DNA of 35,767 nt from Allomuricauda sp. (GCA_030148305.1 JASBTS010000104.1:1-35767); one strand, 5' to 3'; counted from the stretch's first letter, positions 24,517-33,018 are shown. The notes: generated by a model from the letters alone, not told the origin. Numbers and translations: made by a program.

Positions 24517-24972
24517 ATGACACTTACTTGGAAAAATATTATCGAATTTATTGTAAAGGGGAACCCGAATCCAGATTTTAGAATCCAAAAAACCGAGTCT
24601 GAATGGCGGAATATCCTGACACCCGAGCAATTTAGAATAACCCGCAAGAAAGGGACCGAAGCACCCCATAGCGGTGCTTTATGCAGCATTCATGAAGCCG
24701 GTAAATACAATTGCATCTGTTGTGATACCCCCTTGTTCGATTCCACTATCAAATTTGAATCGGGTACTGGATGGCCCAGTTTTACCAATCCTGTCAAGGA
24801 AAATGCCATCAAATACGAAAAAGATAGTTCATTCGGTATGATACGGGTGGAAACCTTATGCAATACTTGTGATGCCCACTTGGGGCATGTCTTCCCAGAT
24901 GGCCCAGAGCCCAGTGGACTTCGGTACTGTATCAATTCAGAGGCATTGAAATTGAAGAAAGAAAAGGTTTGA
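24517..24972 (+). CDS. msrB: Peptide-methionine (R)-S-oxide reductase
   Basis: MsrB reduces the R epimer of methionine sulfoxide in proteins, using thioredoxin. The 151-residue length and MTLTWKNIIEFIVKGNPNPD start fit the Bacteroidota family. Visible motifs are the zinc-binding pairs CICC (Cys66/69) and CNTC (Cys115/118), the substrate-pocket ESGTGWPSF (81-89), GHVFPDGP, and the catalytic Cys138 in GLRYCINS. No signal peptide is present, so it acts in the cytosol. It opens a run of ten plus-strand genes rich in redox enzymes; the S-specific enzyme msrA lies 430 bases downstream. Confidence 0.96.
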   Translation: MTLTWKNIIEFIVKGNPNPDFRIQKTESEWRNILTPEQFRITRKKGTEAPHSGALCSIHEAGKYNCICCDTPLFDSTIKFESGTGWPSFTNPVKENAIKYEKDSSFGMIRVETLCNTCDAHLGHVFPDGPEPSGLRYCINSEALKLKKEKV

Positions 24973-25124
24973 AAATGGACGGTGAAATAACAAATGGCAT
25001 GGTTTCCAATAAGGTCAAGGTGTTGTGGACGGTCCTTATACGTGAAAGGTAATTTCCGAGAGTCGCCTCACTTTAGGTTTTTATCCATCATGTGGACAGT
25101 TATCGGATCAAAAATGGTAAAGTT

Positions 25125-25379
25125 ATGATTTTAGAAAGAATAAGAACCCTTCCGATAGGATATTCCGAGGTACTCTACCAAGGTAGAAAGTACGGTGTGA
25201 CCCGAACGGATTTCAACAAGGGCAACAGTATAAAAATCTACGCAGAAGAGTTGGGCGGAAACGACCATATAAGCCTAAACTATTATATTACGAAAAAGGC
25301 AGAAAGTTTAATGCCGTGTGAAATGCCCGAACTTAAAGTACTTGATTTTCTTTATATGTACAGAATGATTAAATTATAG
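25125..25379 (+). CDS. Small conserved protein between msrB and msrA
   Basis: The ATG at 25125 gives an 84-residue protein; a GTG at 25092 would add 11 residues. It is soluble, with no signal or membrane segment. It reads as a compact alpha/beta protein with GYSEVLYQGRKYGVTRTDFN, then GNSIKIYAEELGGNDHISLN and a single cysteine in LMPCEMPELKVLDFL. From memory, similar small proteins occur beside methionine sulfoxide reductase genes in other Flavobacteriia and are sometimes named after them, but they contain none of the Msr catalytic motifs. It lies 27 bases before msrA, so co-expression is likely. A partner or adaptor of Msr enzymes is a fair guess; the function is unknown. Confidence 0.78.
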   Translation: MILERIRTLPIGYSEVLYQGRKYGVTRTDFNKGNSIKIYAEELGGNDHISLNYYITKKAESLMPCEMPELKVLDFLYMYRMIKL

Positions 25380-25406
25380 GAAGAAAAATTTAAAACAACG
25401 GATAAA

Positions 25407-25916
25407 ATGAGCGATTATAGAAAAGCATATGTAGCAGGCGGATGTTTTTGGGGAATGGAGCAACTTTTCAGGGTACGGCCCGGGGTAAGGGATACCGAGG
25501 TAGGTTATCTCGGAGGGAAGAATGAACATCCTACCTATCAAAACCATCCTGGCCATGCCGAGGCCATTGAAATCACCTATGATCCAACGCAGACCTCTTT
25601 TAAGGAGATACTGGACTACTTCTATCGCATACATGATCCGACCACGCTGGATCGACAGGGCAATGACAGGGGCTCAAGCTATCGTTCCGCGATATTTTAC
25701 CAAAGTGATGAGGAAAAAAGGATTGCGGAGGAGGTTATTCGAATCGTCAATAATTCCGGTAAGTGGCCCAACAAGGTCACCACCTCCCTGGAACGCAAAA
25801 CAAAATTCTGGCCCGCCGAGGATTACCATCAGGATTATTTGGTAAAAAACCCCAATGGGTACACTTGTCATTTTGAACGTTTCGATAGTTTTCTCAAAGC
25901 ACCTGAACAGGCTTGA
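25407..25916 (+). CDS. msrA: Peptide-methionine (S)-S-oxide reductase
   Basis: MsrA reduces the S epimer of methionine sulfoxide. The 169-residue protein carries the family's AGGCFWGME motif with catalytic Cys13, then [27 protein letters not shown], and [20 protein letters not shown] followed by YRS, all characteristic. The C-terminal [20 protein letters not shown] matches the usual end, with one cysteine (in GYTCHF) that could resolve the disulfide. It has no signal peptide. The neighbour 39 bases downstream is a second, divergent MsrA-like protein. Confidence 0.96.
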   Translation: MSDYRKAYVAGGCFWGMEQLFRVRPGVRDTEVGYLGGKNEHPTYQNHPGHAEAIEITYDPTQTSFKEILDYFYRIHDPTTLDRQGNDRGSSYRSAIFYQSDEEKRIAEEVIRIVNNSGKWPNKVTTSLERKTKFWPAEDYHQDYLVKNPNGYTCHFERFDSFLKAPEQA

Positions 25917-25955
25917 TTTACCCATGCTTGCAAAAAAAAATCTGAAATTTATGAT

Positions 25956-26594
25956 ATGGCAAACAAAAAAATAGTGGATATTGATATTCATTCAATCGGG
26001 CTGAATTTGGACAACCGTTACCTAAATGATGGCCAAATGCCAACACCAAATTTCACAAAAATCGCTTTTGGAGGGGGCTGCCACTGGTGCACTGAGGCTG
26101 TTTTCCAATCCTTACTGGGCGGGGAAACGGTCGAACAAGGCTTTGTGGCCTCCACAGGAAGCAACAGCTCCTTTTCAGATGCCGTAGTGGTACATTTCGA
26201 TCCATCCATCATATCCCTAAAGGTGTTGATCGAGATACATTTGCACACACATGGAAGCACGTCGCTACATAGTATGAGGGATAAATACCGGTCGGCCATT
26301 TATTCGTATTCATGGGTACAAGCCGTAGAATCAAAAAAAATATTACATGCACTGCAACCTACCTTTGGAAATAAGATAATTACAAAGGTCTATTCTTTCA
26401 AGGACTTCAAACCCTCTCCTGAACAGTTCGTGGCATATTTTTATAAAAATCCGAACAAGCCTTTCTGCGAGCGCTTTATCCATCCCAAGCTGAAGACTTT
26501 ACTCCGTAAATTTCCAGGTCAGCTGGAGCAAGGGAAGATTGCCAAAGCAATGAACTGCACAAGGCGGGAAGGCAAAGGAAATGCAGAACTTTGA
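25956..26594 (+). CDS. Divergent MsrA-like protein
   Basis: The 212-residue protein aligns with MsrA: AFGGGCHWCTEAVFQSLLGG replaces the usual AGGCFWGME, then VEQGFVASTG, SDAVVVHFDPSIISLKVLIE, HTHGSTSLHSMRDKYRSAIY and FKPSPEQFVAYFYKNPNKPF. The catalytic cysteine (Cys42) is kept, but the conserved Phe is His43 and an extra Cys45 creates a C-H-W-C pair. The conserved Glu of GCFWGME has a counterpart at Glu47. About 35 residues precede the domain and a basic tail of 40 follows. It may be an MsrA with altered substrate range or resolving mechanism. It starts 39 bases after msrA and ends just before the start of the next gene. Confidence 0.85.
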   Translation: MANKKIVDIDIHSIGLNLDNRYLNDGQMPTPNFTKIAFGGGCHWCTEAVFQSLLGGETVEQGFVASTGSNSSFSDAVVVHFDPSIISLKVLIEIHLHTHGSTSLHSMRDKYRSAIYSYSWVQAVESKKILHALQPTFGNKIITKVYSFKDFKPSPEQFVAYFYKNPNKPFCERFIHPKLKTLLRKFPGQLEQGKIAKAMNCTRREGKGNAEL

Positions 26595-26608
26595 TAAAAA
26601 TAAAATCG

Positions 26609-28012
26609 ATGAAAGAGTTAGAAAAACATGGGGATGCCCCTAAACTGAAAGAATACGACTTAATAGTCATTGGAGCTGGTTCCGCTGGATTGGTCGCTGC
26701 CACTACTGCACAAAGAAAAGGGCTAAAAACTGCAATGTTGGAGAAGGATAAAATCGGGGGTGAGTGCACCCATTATGGCTGTGTCCCCAGTAAGGCACTA
26801 ATCAATGTGGCCAAGGCCTACCATAGTTTTACAAAAATGCCCGAAATGGGACTGGATGTGGAAACTCCAGTGGTTGATTTCAAAAAGATCATGGAAAAAG
26901 TCGATGAGATCGTTCAGGGCATTTACGCCCATGAAACCCCAGAGGTTTTTCAAAAACAAGGTATCGATGTCTATGTAAATGGTAAAGGGGCGCAATTTTT
27001 GGATTCCCATACGGTCACCATTGGGGATTCGGTTCTGAAAGGGAAAAATTTCATCATCAGCACGGGAAGCTCCCCCCGAAAACCTGATATAGAAGGCATT
27101 GGACAAGTCAATGTGCTCCATAACGAGAATTTTTGGGAGCAACGCAAAAAACCAGAAAGTGTTGTTTTTATTGGCGGAGGAGTCATCTCCGTGGAACTTG
27201 GCCAAGCACTGAACCGGCTGGGTTGCACTATCAGCATAATGGATCGGAACCCCCGAATACTAAAAGTGACCGATGAGGAAATCGGTGGATACCTCTGCGA
27301 CCAACTCAAAATGGAAGGGATACAAATCCTCAACAATGCGAACCCTCTTCGTTTCGAGAATGATCGGACACTGATCTATCAACAGAATGGGAAGGAGAAG
27401 GCCATCTTGGCCGACCGCTTTTTTATCGCTTCGGGCCGCTCTCCTAAAATACAAGGGATGAAGCTGGAAAATGCTGGTATCGCTTATACTGACAAGGGTA
27501 TTATTACCAACGATCTCCTCCAGAGTTCAACCCCACATATATACGCCTGCGGTGATGTGGCCACTCCTTTGAAATTTACGCATACGGCTTCCCATCAGGC
27601 CAATATATGTGTGGAAAACATTCTAAACGGAAACCAGAAAAAAAATGACCTTTCGGTCTTTCCATGGGTCATTTTCACCGAACCTGAAATCGGTCATGTG
27701 GGCTTGACAGAGGAGGATGCAATACGGGAATATGGCAAAAAAAATATTTCCATTTTCGAGGTAGAGGCTTCCATTGACAGGTTCATAACCGACAGAAAGA
27801 CAGGTGGGCTCCTGAAAGTAATTTTCAACCATCGGAATCTGGTGGTCGGTGCAGAAGCTGTGGGAGCCCATGCAGGCGAATGGATACAGTTATTTACCCT
27901 TGCCATCAAAAACAACATACCTGCGGAGCAGATGACGGATACGATTTTTGCCTACCCGACCTATTCTGAAATTGTCAAGAAAGCATTTACCAGATATTTG
28001 AGATCCAAATAA
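26609..28012 (+). CDS. Class I pyridine nucleotide-disulfide oxidoreductase
   Basis: The 467-residue enzyme has the FAD motif IGAGSAGLVAATTAQRKG (21-38), the redox-active disulfide GGECTHYGCVPSK (Cys53, Cys58), the second nucleotide motif FIGGGVISVELGQ, the FAD motif YACGDV, and the dimer-interface end FAYPTYSEIVKKAFTRYL. The catalytic His-Glu pair of lipoamide dehydrogenase (HPT..E) is Tyr-Pro-Thr-x-x-Glu here, as in mercuric reductase-like and transhydrogenase-like members, so it probably does not act on lipoamide. I chose the ATG at 26609; a TTG at 26591 would overlap the previous gene. In this context it could reduce a disulfide or thiol electron carrier for the Msr enzymes. Confidence 0.9.
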   Translation: MKELEKHGDAPKLKEYDLIVIGAGSAGLVAATTAQRKGLKTAMLEKDKIGGECTHYGCVPSKALINVAKAYHSFTKMPEMGLDVETPVVDFKKIMEKVDEIVQGIYAHETPEVFQKQGIDVYVNGKGAQFLDSHTVTIGDSVLKGKNFIISTGSSPRKPDIEGIGQVNVLHNENFWEQRKKPESVVFIGGGVISVELGQALNRLGCTISIMDRNPRILKVTDEEIGGYLCDQLKMEGIQILNNANPLRFENDRTLIYQQNGKEKAILADRFFIASGRSPKIQGMKLENAGIAYTDKGIITNDLLQSSTPHIYACGDVATPLKFTHTASHQANICVENILNGNQKKNDLSVFPWVIFTEPEIGHVGLTEEDAIREYGKKNISIFEVEASIDRFITDRKTGGLLKVIFNHRNLVVGAEAVGAHAGEWIQLFTLAIKNNIPAEQMTDTIFAYPTYSEIVKKAFTRYLRSK

Positions 28013-28023
28013 GTTGTTTCATC

Positions 28024-28731
28024 ATGAAAATAACATCCATCATAGTGGCCTATAATGAAGAGAAGCTTGTACCATCCATAGTGGGGGAATTGAAAAAGCA
28101 AGAATATGAGGATGCACACGAGATTATTTTAACCGATGGTGGAAGCAGCGACAATACAGTTTCCCTGGCAAAAAATGCAGGGATACAAGTTGTTATGGGC
28201 AAAAAGGGCAAGGCACTGCAAATGAATGAGGCAGCAAAAACAGCCACAGGCGATATACTGTTTTTTATACATGCCGATATGGAACTGCAATCGAAAACCT
28301 TAACGCATATCCGCCAACACATCCTGGAGGGATATGAAGCAGGTGGATTCTCCAATGTATTTACCGAGCACAATCAAAAAATCAAGGCTTTGGGCACTTG
28401 GATGAACTTTAGATTTTTTGATAAAAGGGAACAATCCGATAGGGGGATTTTTTATGGTGACAATGGGATTTTTGTGAAAAGGGAGGTTTTTGAAAAGCTT
28501 GGAGGTTTTGCAAACATTCCGATTATGGAGGATTATGATCTTTCCCTGAGGCTCAAGAAAAATGGTTATCGAACAATCAAGATTGAAACTCCAAAAATCC
28601 ATGTATCCCCCCGAAGGCACACCAAGGCCGGGTTTTTCAAGACAAGGTTTCAATGGGTGATGATCAGAAAGCTCTATAAGATAGGAGTTTCACCGAACTG
28701 GCTTGCCAAATGGTACGGTGACGTAAGATAA
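28024..28731 (+). CDS. Family 2 glycosyltransferase, TIGR04283-like
   Basis: The 235-residue protein has the GT-A start ITSIIVAYNEEKLVPSIVGE, then EIILTDGGSSDNTVSLAKNA, GKALQMNEAAKTATGDILFF with the metal-binding HAD (IHADMEL), GDNGIFVKREVFEKLGGF and the acceptor-site MEDYDLSLRLKKNGYRTI. This matches the TIGR04283 glycosyltransferase group, first named for its association with a radical SAM/selenodomain locus and seen in arsenosugar biosynthesis gene sets. No ArsM, ArsS or selenium genes are visible here, so that link is not supported. It has no signal peptide. It follows the oxidoreductase by 11 bases and precedes the aldo/keto reductase by 14, so all three are surely co-transcribed. Confidence 0.85.
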   Translation: MKITSIIVAYNEEKLVPSIVGELKKQEYEDAHEIILTDGGSSDNTVSLAKNAGIQVVMGKKGKALQMNEAAKTATGDILFFIHADMELQSKTLTHIRQHILEGYEAGGFSNVFTEHNQKIKALGTWMNFRFFDKREQSDRGIFYGDNGIFVKREVFEKLGGFANIPIMEDYDLSLRLKKNGYRTIKIETPKIHVSPRRHTKAGFFKTRFQWVMIRKLYKIGVSPNWLAKWYGDVR

Positions 28732-28745
28732 CTCAATGCTCCAAA

Positions 28746-29753
28746 ATGGCTTCGAACAATAAAAATTTTAAATCAATGCCATCACCCGATGACCACCAGG
28801 AACTGTTTCCATTGGGATTGGGACTAGCTGCTTTGGGCCGACCTGAATATATAAATGTTGGAGATATCCCGACAATCGATAAAACAGTTGATGGCTTAAG
28901 GGAGAATATGATCAAAGTCATGGATTTTGCCTATAAGAGTGGGGTACGGTACTTTGATGCCGCTCCTTCCTATGGAAAGGCAGAGGATTTTTTATTTGAA
29001 TGGATCACAAGCCGCGGTCACACGGATATGGTGCTTGACACAAAATGGGGATATACCTATATAGCGGATTGGAAATTGGGGCATGTCGGCCCACACGAGA
29101 TCAAAGATCATTCCCTTAAAAATTTAATTCTCCAGTGGCAAAGCTCAAAAAATCTGCTGCCGAACCTTTGGATCTATCAGATTCACTCTGCCACCCTCGA
29201 TACGGGGATCCTGACAGATTTCTCGGTCCTAAAAAGACTACATCAAATAAAAAAGGAGACGGGTGTGAAGATCGGGGTTACCACAAGTGGCCCAAACCAA
29301 AAACAAGCCATAATCAAAGCACGCTCCCTTAAAATGAACGGGGAATACTTATTTGATGTCTATCAGGTCACCTATAATATATTGGATCAGGATGCCCATG
29401 AGGTTTTGAGACGGATGAAAAATGAAGGAAGGACAGTCATAATCAAAGAAGCCCTGGCCAATGGTAGAGTATTTCCAAATCCCAATTATCCCCATTACAG
29501 GTCCATGTACGATGCGCTCATCGAACTATCCCATAAACATGGCGTGGGCATTGATGCCGTCGCACTTCGCTTCTGCCTTGATATGATACAGCCGGATATA
29601 GTATTAAGCGGTGCCTTGGGCAAGATCCAATTGGCCGAAAACCTCAAGGTCATGGATATTATTCTCGATGCTGGTGACCTTGACCGTTTGGGTGAATTCA
29701 TGGTTACATCGGAAAGATATTGGTCGGAAAGAAGTAGGATGTCCTGGGATTGA
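28746..29753 (+). CDS. Aldo/keto reductase
   Basis: This 335-residue protein has an (alpha/beta)8-barrel reductase pattern with the catalytic tetrad in place: Asp71 and Tyr76 in YFDAAPSYGKAE, Lys100 in LDTKWGY, His147 in IYQIHSA. The substrate-binding SGALGKIQLAENLKVM near residue 285 suits NADP(H) binding. By family knowledge it reduces aldehydes, ketones or quinones. It starts 14 bases after the glycosyltransferase. The next gene begins 166 bases later with its own AT-rich leader, so this may end the transcript starting at msrB. Confidence 0.9.
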   Translation: MASNNKNFKSMPSPDDHQELFPLGLGLAALGRPEYINVGDIPTIDKTVDGLRENMIKVMDFAYKSGVRYFDAAPSYGKAEDFLFEWITSRGHTDMVLDTKWGYTYIADWKLGHVGPHEIKDHSLKNLILQWQSSKNLLPNLWIYQIHSATLDTGILTDFSVLKRLHQIKKETGVKIGVTTSGPNQKQAIIKARSLKMNGEYLFDVYQVTYNILDQDAHEVLRRMKNEGRTVIIKEALANGRVFPNPNYPHYRSMYDALIELSHKHGVGIDAVALRFCLDMIQPDIVLSGALGKIQLAENLKVMDIILDAGDLDRLGEFMVTSERYWSERSRMSWD

Positions 29754-29918
29754 TACAACTGGTAATGGTTATACCATGGATTTTTTAGTTGTTCGCAGTA
29801 TCAGAGCAGGGAACAATGTGCAATAATTCGGGAAGTTCGGCCATTACATGGGTTTAATTATACCATGATATTTGAAGTATCAAATTAAAATAATTTTTAA
29901 CCCTAAAAAATAATAATT

Positions 29919-30467
29919 ATGACAAAGTTTATCGTCCCCACAAGAGATGAAGTGAATGCCGAAAACCAAAAAATCTTTGATAATTTAAAGGATTCAATTG
30001 GTTTTGTGCCAAACCTTTTTGCTACCTACGCATATTCTGACAATGCCTTGAAAAACTATCTGAACTTCTCAAACGCCAAGACCTCTCTGAAAACCAAGGA
30101 GAAAGAAGTGGTGAATCTAGCCGTAAGTGAGGTGAACAATTGTGAGTATTGTCTTTCCGCCCATACCACCATTGCCAAAATGAACGGGTTTACCGAAGAC
30201 CAAATATTGGAATTGAGGAGCGGAAAGGCCTCCTTTGACAACAAATTGGATGCACTGGCAAAACTTTCCCGAAACATTACCCAAAACAGGGGATATGCCG
30301 ATGAAGAAATCTTGGAAAACTTTTTTGAGGCGGGTTGGACAAAAGAAAACCTTATCGACACCATTTCCTTGGTGGGTGATAAAACCATTTCCAACTATAT
30401 CAACAATACCACAAACGTACCCGTTGACTTTCCTTTGGCAAAGCCACTGCAAGGAGAGCCGGCATAA
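29919..30467 (+). CDS. Carboxymuconolactone decarboxylase/AhpD-like protein
   Basis: The 182-residue all-helical protein carries the AhpD-type motif EVNNCEYCLSAHT (Cys75, Cys78, His82), seen in peroxidase-related alkylhydroperoxidases. The preceding FVPNLFATYAYSDNALKNYL is also typical. By family knowledge the vicinal cysteines cycle between dithiol and disulfide to reduce peroxides or to serve a peroxiredoxin. It is preceded by an A/T-only leader (TAAAAAATAATAATT-like) common to strongly expressed flavobacterial genes. It is followed by a clear terminator, so it is probably its own transcript. A truncated close paralogue lies at 11884-12294. No signal peptide is seen, so it is cytosolic. Confidence 0.93.
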   Translation: MTKFIVPTRDEVNAENQKIFDNLKDSIGFVPNLFATYAYSDNALKNYLNFSNAKTSLKTKEKEVVNLAVSEVNNCEYCLSAHTTIAKMNGFTEDQILELRSGKASFDNKLDALAKLSRNITQNRGYADEEILENFFEAGWTKENLIDTISLVGDKTISNYINNTTNVPVDFPLAKPLQGEPA

Positions 30468-30793
30468 TAAAACAAAACCCTTCTTTACCGAATGAGGACA
30501 ACCTGCACAGGTTGATTGTTATTGTATGTTCGAAGGCCCATTTTTATGGGCCTTTTATTTGCATGTTCGAGATTTAGAACTCGTATGATTCCCCTTCATC
30601 AATACAGCATACCCATCAAAGTTAGAATCCAAACGCACAATCTTATATGGATAGGATGGCAATCATCTCGCGGAAAATTCCCATAAAGTATTGCATTAGA
30701 GAAAAATATACAATCTTTTGGGAATATCGAACAAGGTTGTATTCAAGGAAATCTTTTATTTTTAATTAATGAGAACTATAAAAACTTTTTATT
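30468..30793. other. Intergenic region with terminator and DoxX leader
   Basis: Apart from the terminator at 30533-30556 and the inverted repeat AACCTG-CA-CAGGTT (30500-30513), I see no gene. The last 60 bases before 30794 are AT-rich and likely hold the DoxX promoter, but no clear consensus is found. Confidence 0.5.
30533..30556 (+). terminator. Rho-independent terminator after the AhpD-like gene
   Basis: AAGGCCCAT (30533-30541) pairs perfectly with ATGGGCCTT (30546-30554) around a 4-base T loop, followed by TTATTT. It lies 66 bases after the stop codon. Confidence 0.85.
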
Positions 30794-31180
30794 ATGAACA
30801 CAGGTAATTTAATTATTAGAATAGGATTTGGAATTTTATTTGTCTGGGGAGGGCTGGAAAAATTCATTGAAGGTTTTCTTGGGGGCGTTGGCCTACACAA
30901 CATGGCCGGCTTCCTCAAAAGCAGTGGCCTTGCCTTTTTGGGAGATACCGGAACGTACATCCTTGCCACCCTTCTTGCATTCTTGGAATTGGCAGCAGGT
31001 ATTTTGCTCTTTTTGGACAAAAAGACATTTTTTGCATATGCATTTTTAGCATTCGTAATGCTTATGGCTCTTTTATTGGTCCATTTTCCATCTGGAAACT
31101 GGCTGAACATAATGATCCACATAGCCTTGACGACCACTTTGGCCGGCCTAGCGATCCAGGAACGTCAAAAAACATTGTAA
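30794..31180 (+). CDS. DoxX-family membrane protein
   Basis: The 128-residue protein begins with NLIIRIGFGILFVWGGLEKF, the usual DoxX opening, and has four predicted membrane helices (about 5-22, 50-72, 74-92 and 98-118). DoxX-type proteins are integral subunits or partners of redox enzymes, and some members work with thiosulfate or peroxide-stress systems. It follows the AhpD terminator and is 23 bases from the FMN-dependent enzyme downstream, so those two form an operon. The function here is not more precise than a membrane redox partner. Confidence 0.88.
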   Translation: MNTGNLIIRIGFGILFVWGGLEKFIEGFLGGVGLHNMAGFLKSSGLAFLGDTGTYILATLLAFLELAAGILLFLDKKTFFAYAFLAFVMLMALLLVHFPSGNWLNIMIHIALTTTLAGLAIQERQKTL

Positions 31181-31203
31181 CATACCAATTTTACATCACG
31201 GTT

Positions 31204-32793
31204 GTGCTGGCCCGAAAACTGTTTATAACCATTTCGATCGCTGTAATCCTGATTACGCTATCGATCGCCCTATATTGGAGACCGATTTTATGGTCCTTTG
31301 CTGCTACAGGCCCCCTAATTTTAATGGGGGCTTTTGACATTGTTCAAACACGTCACACGATTCGCCGAAACTTTCCACTGATCGGAAGGTTCAGGTATCT
31401 TCTGGAATCCGTGCGACCCGAAATCATGCAATACTTTGTTGAAACCGACACAGAGGGTAAGCCCATTAATAGAATTTTACGATCATTGGTATATAGAAGG
31501 GCCAAGGGTGCCAATGACACTGAACCCTTTGGAACCCAGATGGACCTTTATCAAATTGGCTATGAATGGATGGAACACTCCATGTACGCTAGGAGTAACC
31601 CAAAAGAGATCCATAAAATTCCTCGGATAAAGGTCGGGGGAAAAGACTGCCTACAACCATATTCTTCAAGTCTGTTGAATATTTCCGCAATGAGCTTTGG
31701 TTCCCTGAGCAAGAATGCTGTTCTGGCCTTGAACAAAGGGGCCAAAATGGGAGGTTTTGCCCACAACACTGGCGAAGGGGGGATCAGTGAACACCATTTA
31801 AAGCCTGGAGGGGACTTGATTTGGCAAATAGGTACCGGATATTTCGGCTGTCGCAGAGAAGACGGGACATTCAATGAAAAAACGTTCCGTGAGAACGCAC
31901 TCAGGCCCCAGGTAAAGATGATTGAAATAAAATTATCGCAAGGGGCTAAACCAGGTCATGGAGGCATTCTGCCCGCGATTAAGAACACACCAGAAATTGC
32001 AAAAATTCGTCATGTGAAACCCGGTATTTCGGTTCATTCACCGCCTTCCCACTCCGCCTTTGGCAATCCGATACAGTTTAAGCATTTCATAAGGACCCTT
32101 CGTGATTTGTCCGATGGGAAGCCAATCGGCTTCAAGCTCTGTATTGGGAGAAGACAAGAGTTTATGGATTTCTGTGAGGCAATGGTTTACTCTGGAATAA
32201 CCCCTGATTTTATTACTGTCGATGGCGGGGAGGGGGGTACCGGGGCAGCTCCTGTCGAATTTTCGAATACCATGGGCATGCCAATGAGGGAAAGTCTGAT
32301 TTTTGTGCATGATACCTTGGTCGGATTTGGCCTAAGAAATGACATCAAAATATTCGCCTCGGGCAAGATCATCACTGGTTTCGATATTGCTAGGGCCATT
32401 GCCCTGGGAGCGGACGGTTGCAACAGCGCACGGGCAATGATGTTATCCGTTGGTTGCATTCAGGCACTGCAATGCAACAACAACACCTGTCCAGCAGGAG
32501 TGGCGACCCAGAATAAAACACTAATGAATGGATTGGTGGTTGCCGACAAGGCCCCTAGGGTAAAAAACTACCATAATGCCACCGTTAAAAGCTTTCTGGA
32601 ACTCTTGGCCGCAGCGGGACTTGAGAGTCCCGGAGAATTGGGCCGTGAACATATCAGCAAGCGGATGGGTATGTTTGAGGTGAAAACATATGACGAAATA
32701 TTTCCCTATACGGAAGAAGGCAGTCTATTGGATATCTTGAGTGTCCCCAGCAGCTATGCAAAGTATTTTCAACAAACCAGGATTATGAAATAG
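31204..32793 (+). CDS. FMN-binding glutamate synthase-like protein
   Basis: The 529-residue protein starts at a GTG at 31204, with two hydrophobic segments at residues 8-24 and 28-45, so it is probably membrane-anchored. The rest is the FMN-binding barrel of glutamate synthase: SAMSFGSLSKNAVLALNKGA (161-180), HNTGEGGISEHH, QGAKPGHGGILP, DGGEGGTGAAPVEFS, and a cysteine trio for a [3Fe-4S] cluster in CIQALQCNNNTCPAG (Cys418, 424, 429). It lacks the amidotransferase and C-terminal beta-helix of GltB, so it is not a full glutamate synthase; such stand-alone proteins have no firmly assigned reaction. With DoxX upstream it may be a membrane-associated oxidoreductase. Confidence 0.92.
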   Translation: MLARKLFITISIAVILITLSIALYWRPILWSFAATGPLILMGAFDIVQTRHTIRRNFPLIGRFRYLLESVRPEIMQYFVETDTEGKPINRILRSLVYRRAKGANDTEPFGTQMDLYQIGYEWMEHSMYARSNPKEIHKIPRIKVGGKDCLQPYSSSLLNISAMSFGSLSKNAVLALNKGAKMGGFAHNTGEGGISEHHLKPGGDLIWQIGTGYFGCRREDGTFNEKTFRENALRPQVKMIEIKLSQGAKPGHGGILPAIKNTPEIAKIRHVKPGISVHSPPSHSAFGNPIQFKHFIRTLRDLSDGKPIGFKLCIGRRQEFMDFCEAMVYSGITPDFITVDGGEGGTGAAPVEFSNTMGMPMRESLIFVHDTLVGFGLRNDIKIFASGKIITGFDIARAIALGADGCNSARAMMLSVGCIQALQCNNNTCPAGVATQNKTLMNGLVVADKAPRVKNYHNATVKSFLELLAAAGLESPGELGREHISKRMGMFEVKTYDEIFPYTEEGSLLDILSVPSSYAKYFQQTRIMK

Positions 32794-32839
32794 TAGATAA
32801 TCAACACACCTTTTGAGAATCTTTGATGAAACCCGATTT

Positions 32840-32869
32840 ACGATGCAGTACCCCCCGTACGTGCATCGT
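32840..32869. repeat. Perfect-arm hairpin after the FMN enzyme
   Basis: ACGATGCA (32840-32847) pairs with TGCATCGT (32862-32869). Inside, GTAC pairs with GTAC around CCCCC, with one unpaired G. No T-run follows, so it is not a standard terminator. It lies 46 bases after the stop of the FMN enzyme and could be a processing or attenuating structure. Confidence 0.6.
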
Positions 32870-33018
32870 AGTCGACCATTACCTTTGTGCGCACGCACCA
32901 TTGGTTTTTGCCCTTGCAAGCCCTGTCCGCCGAGGCAATAGCGATAAATATGAAACCATTTCGATTCGGGGCATATTGTTCTGTCCCGATTTATCCCACA
33001 ACCCTTCATTGGCCTTTT

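Noticed and set aside
28024-29753. Arsenosugar biosynthesis cluster
   Set aside because: The glycosyltransferase fits, but no arsenic methyltransferase, ArsS-type radical SAM or arsenic regulator is present.
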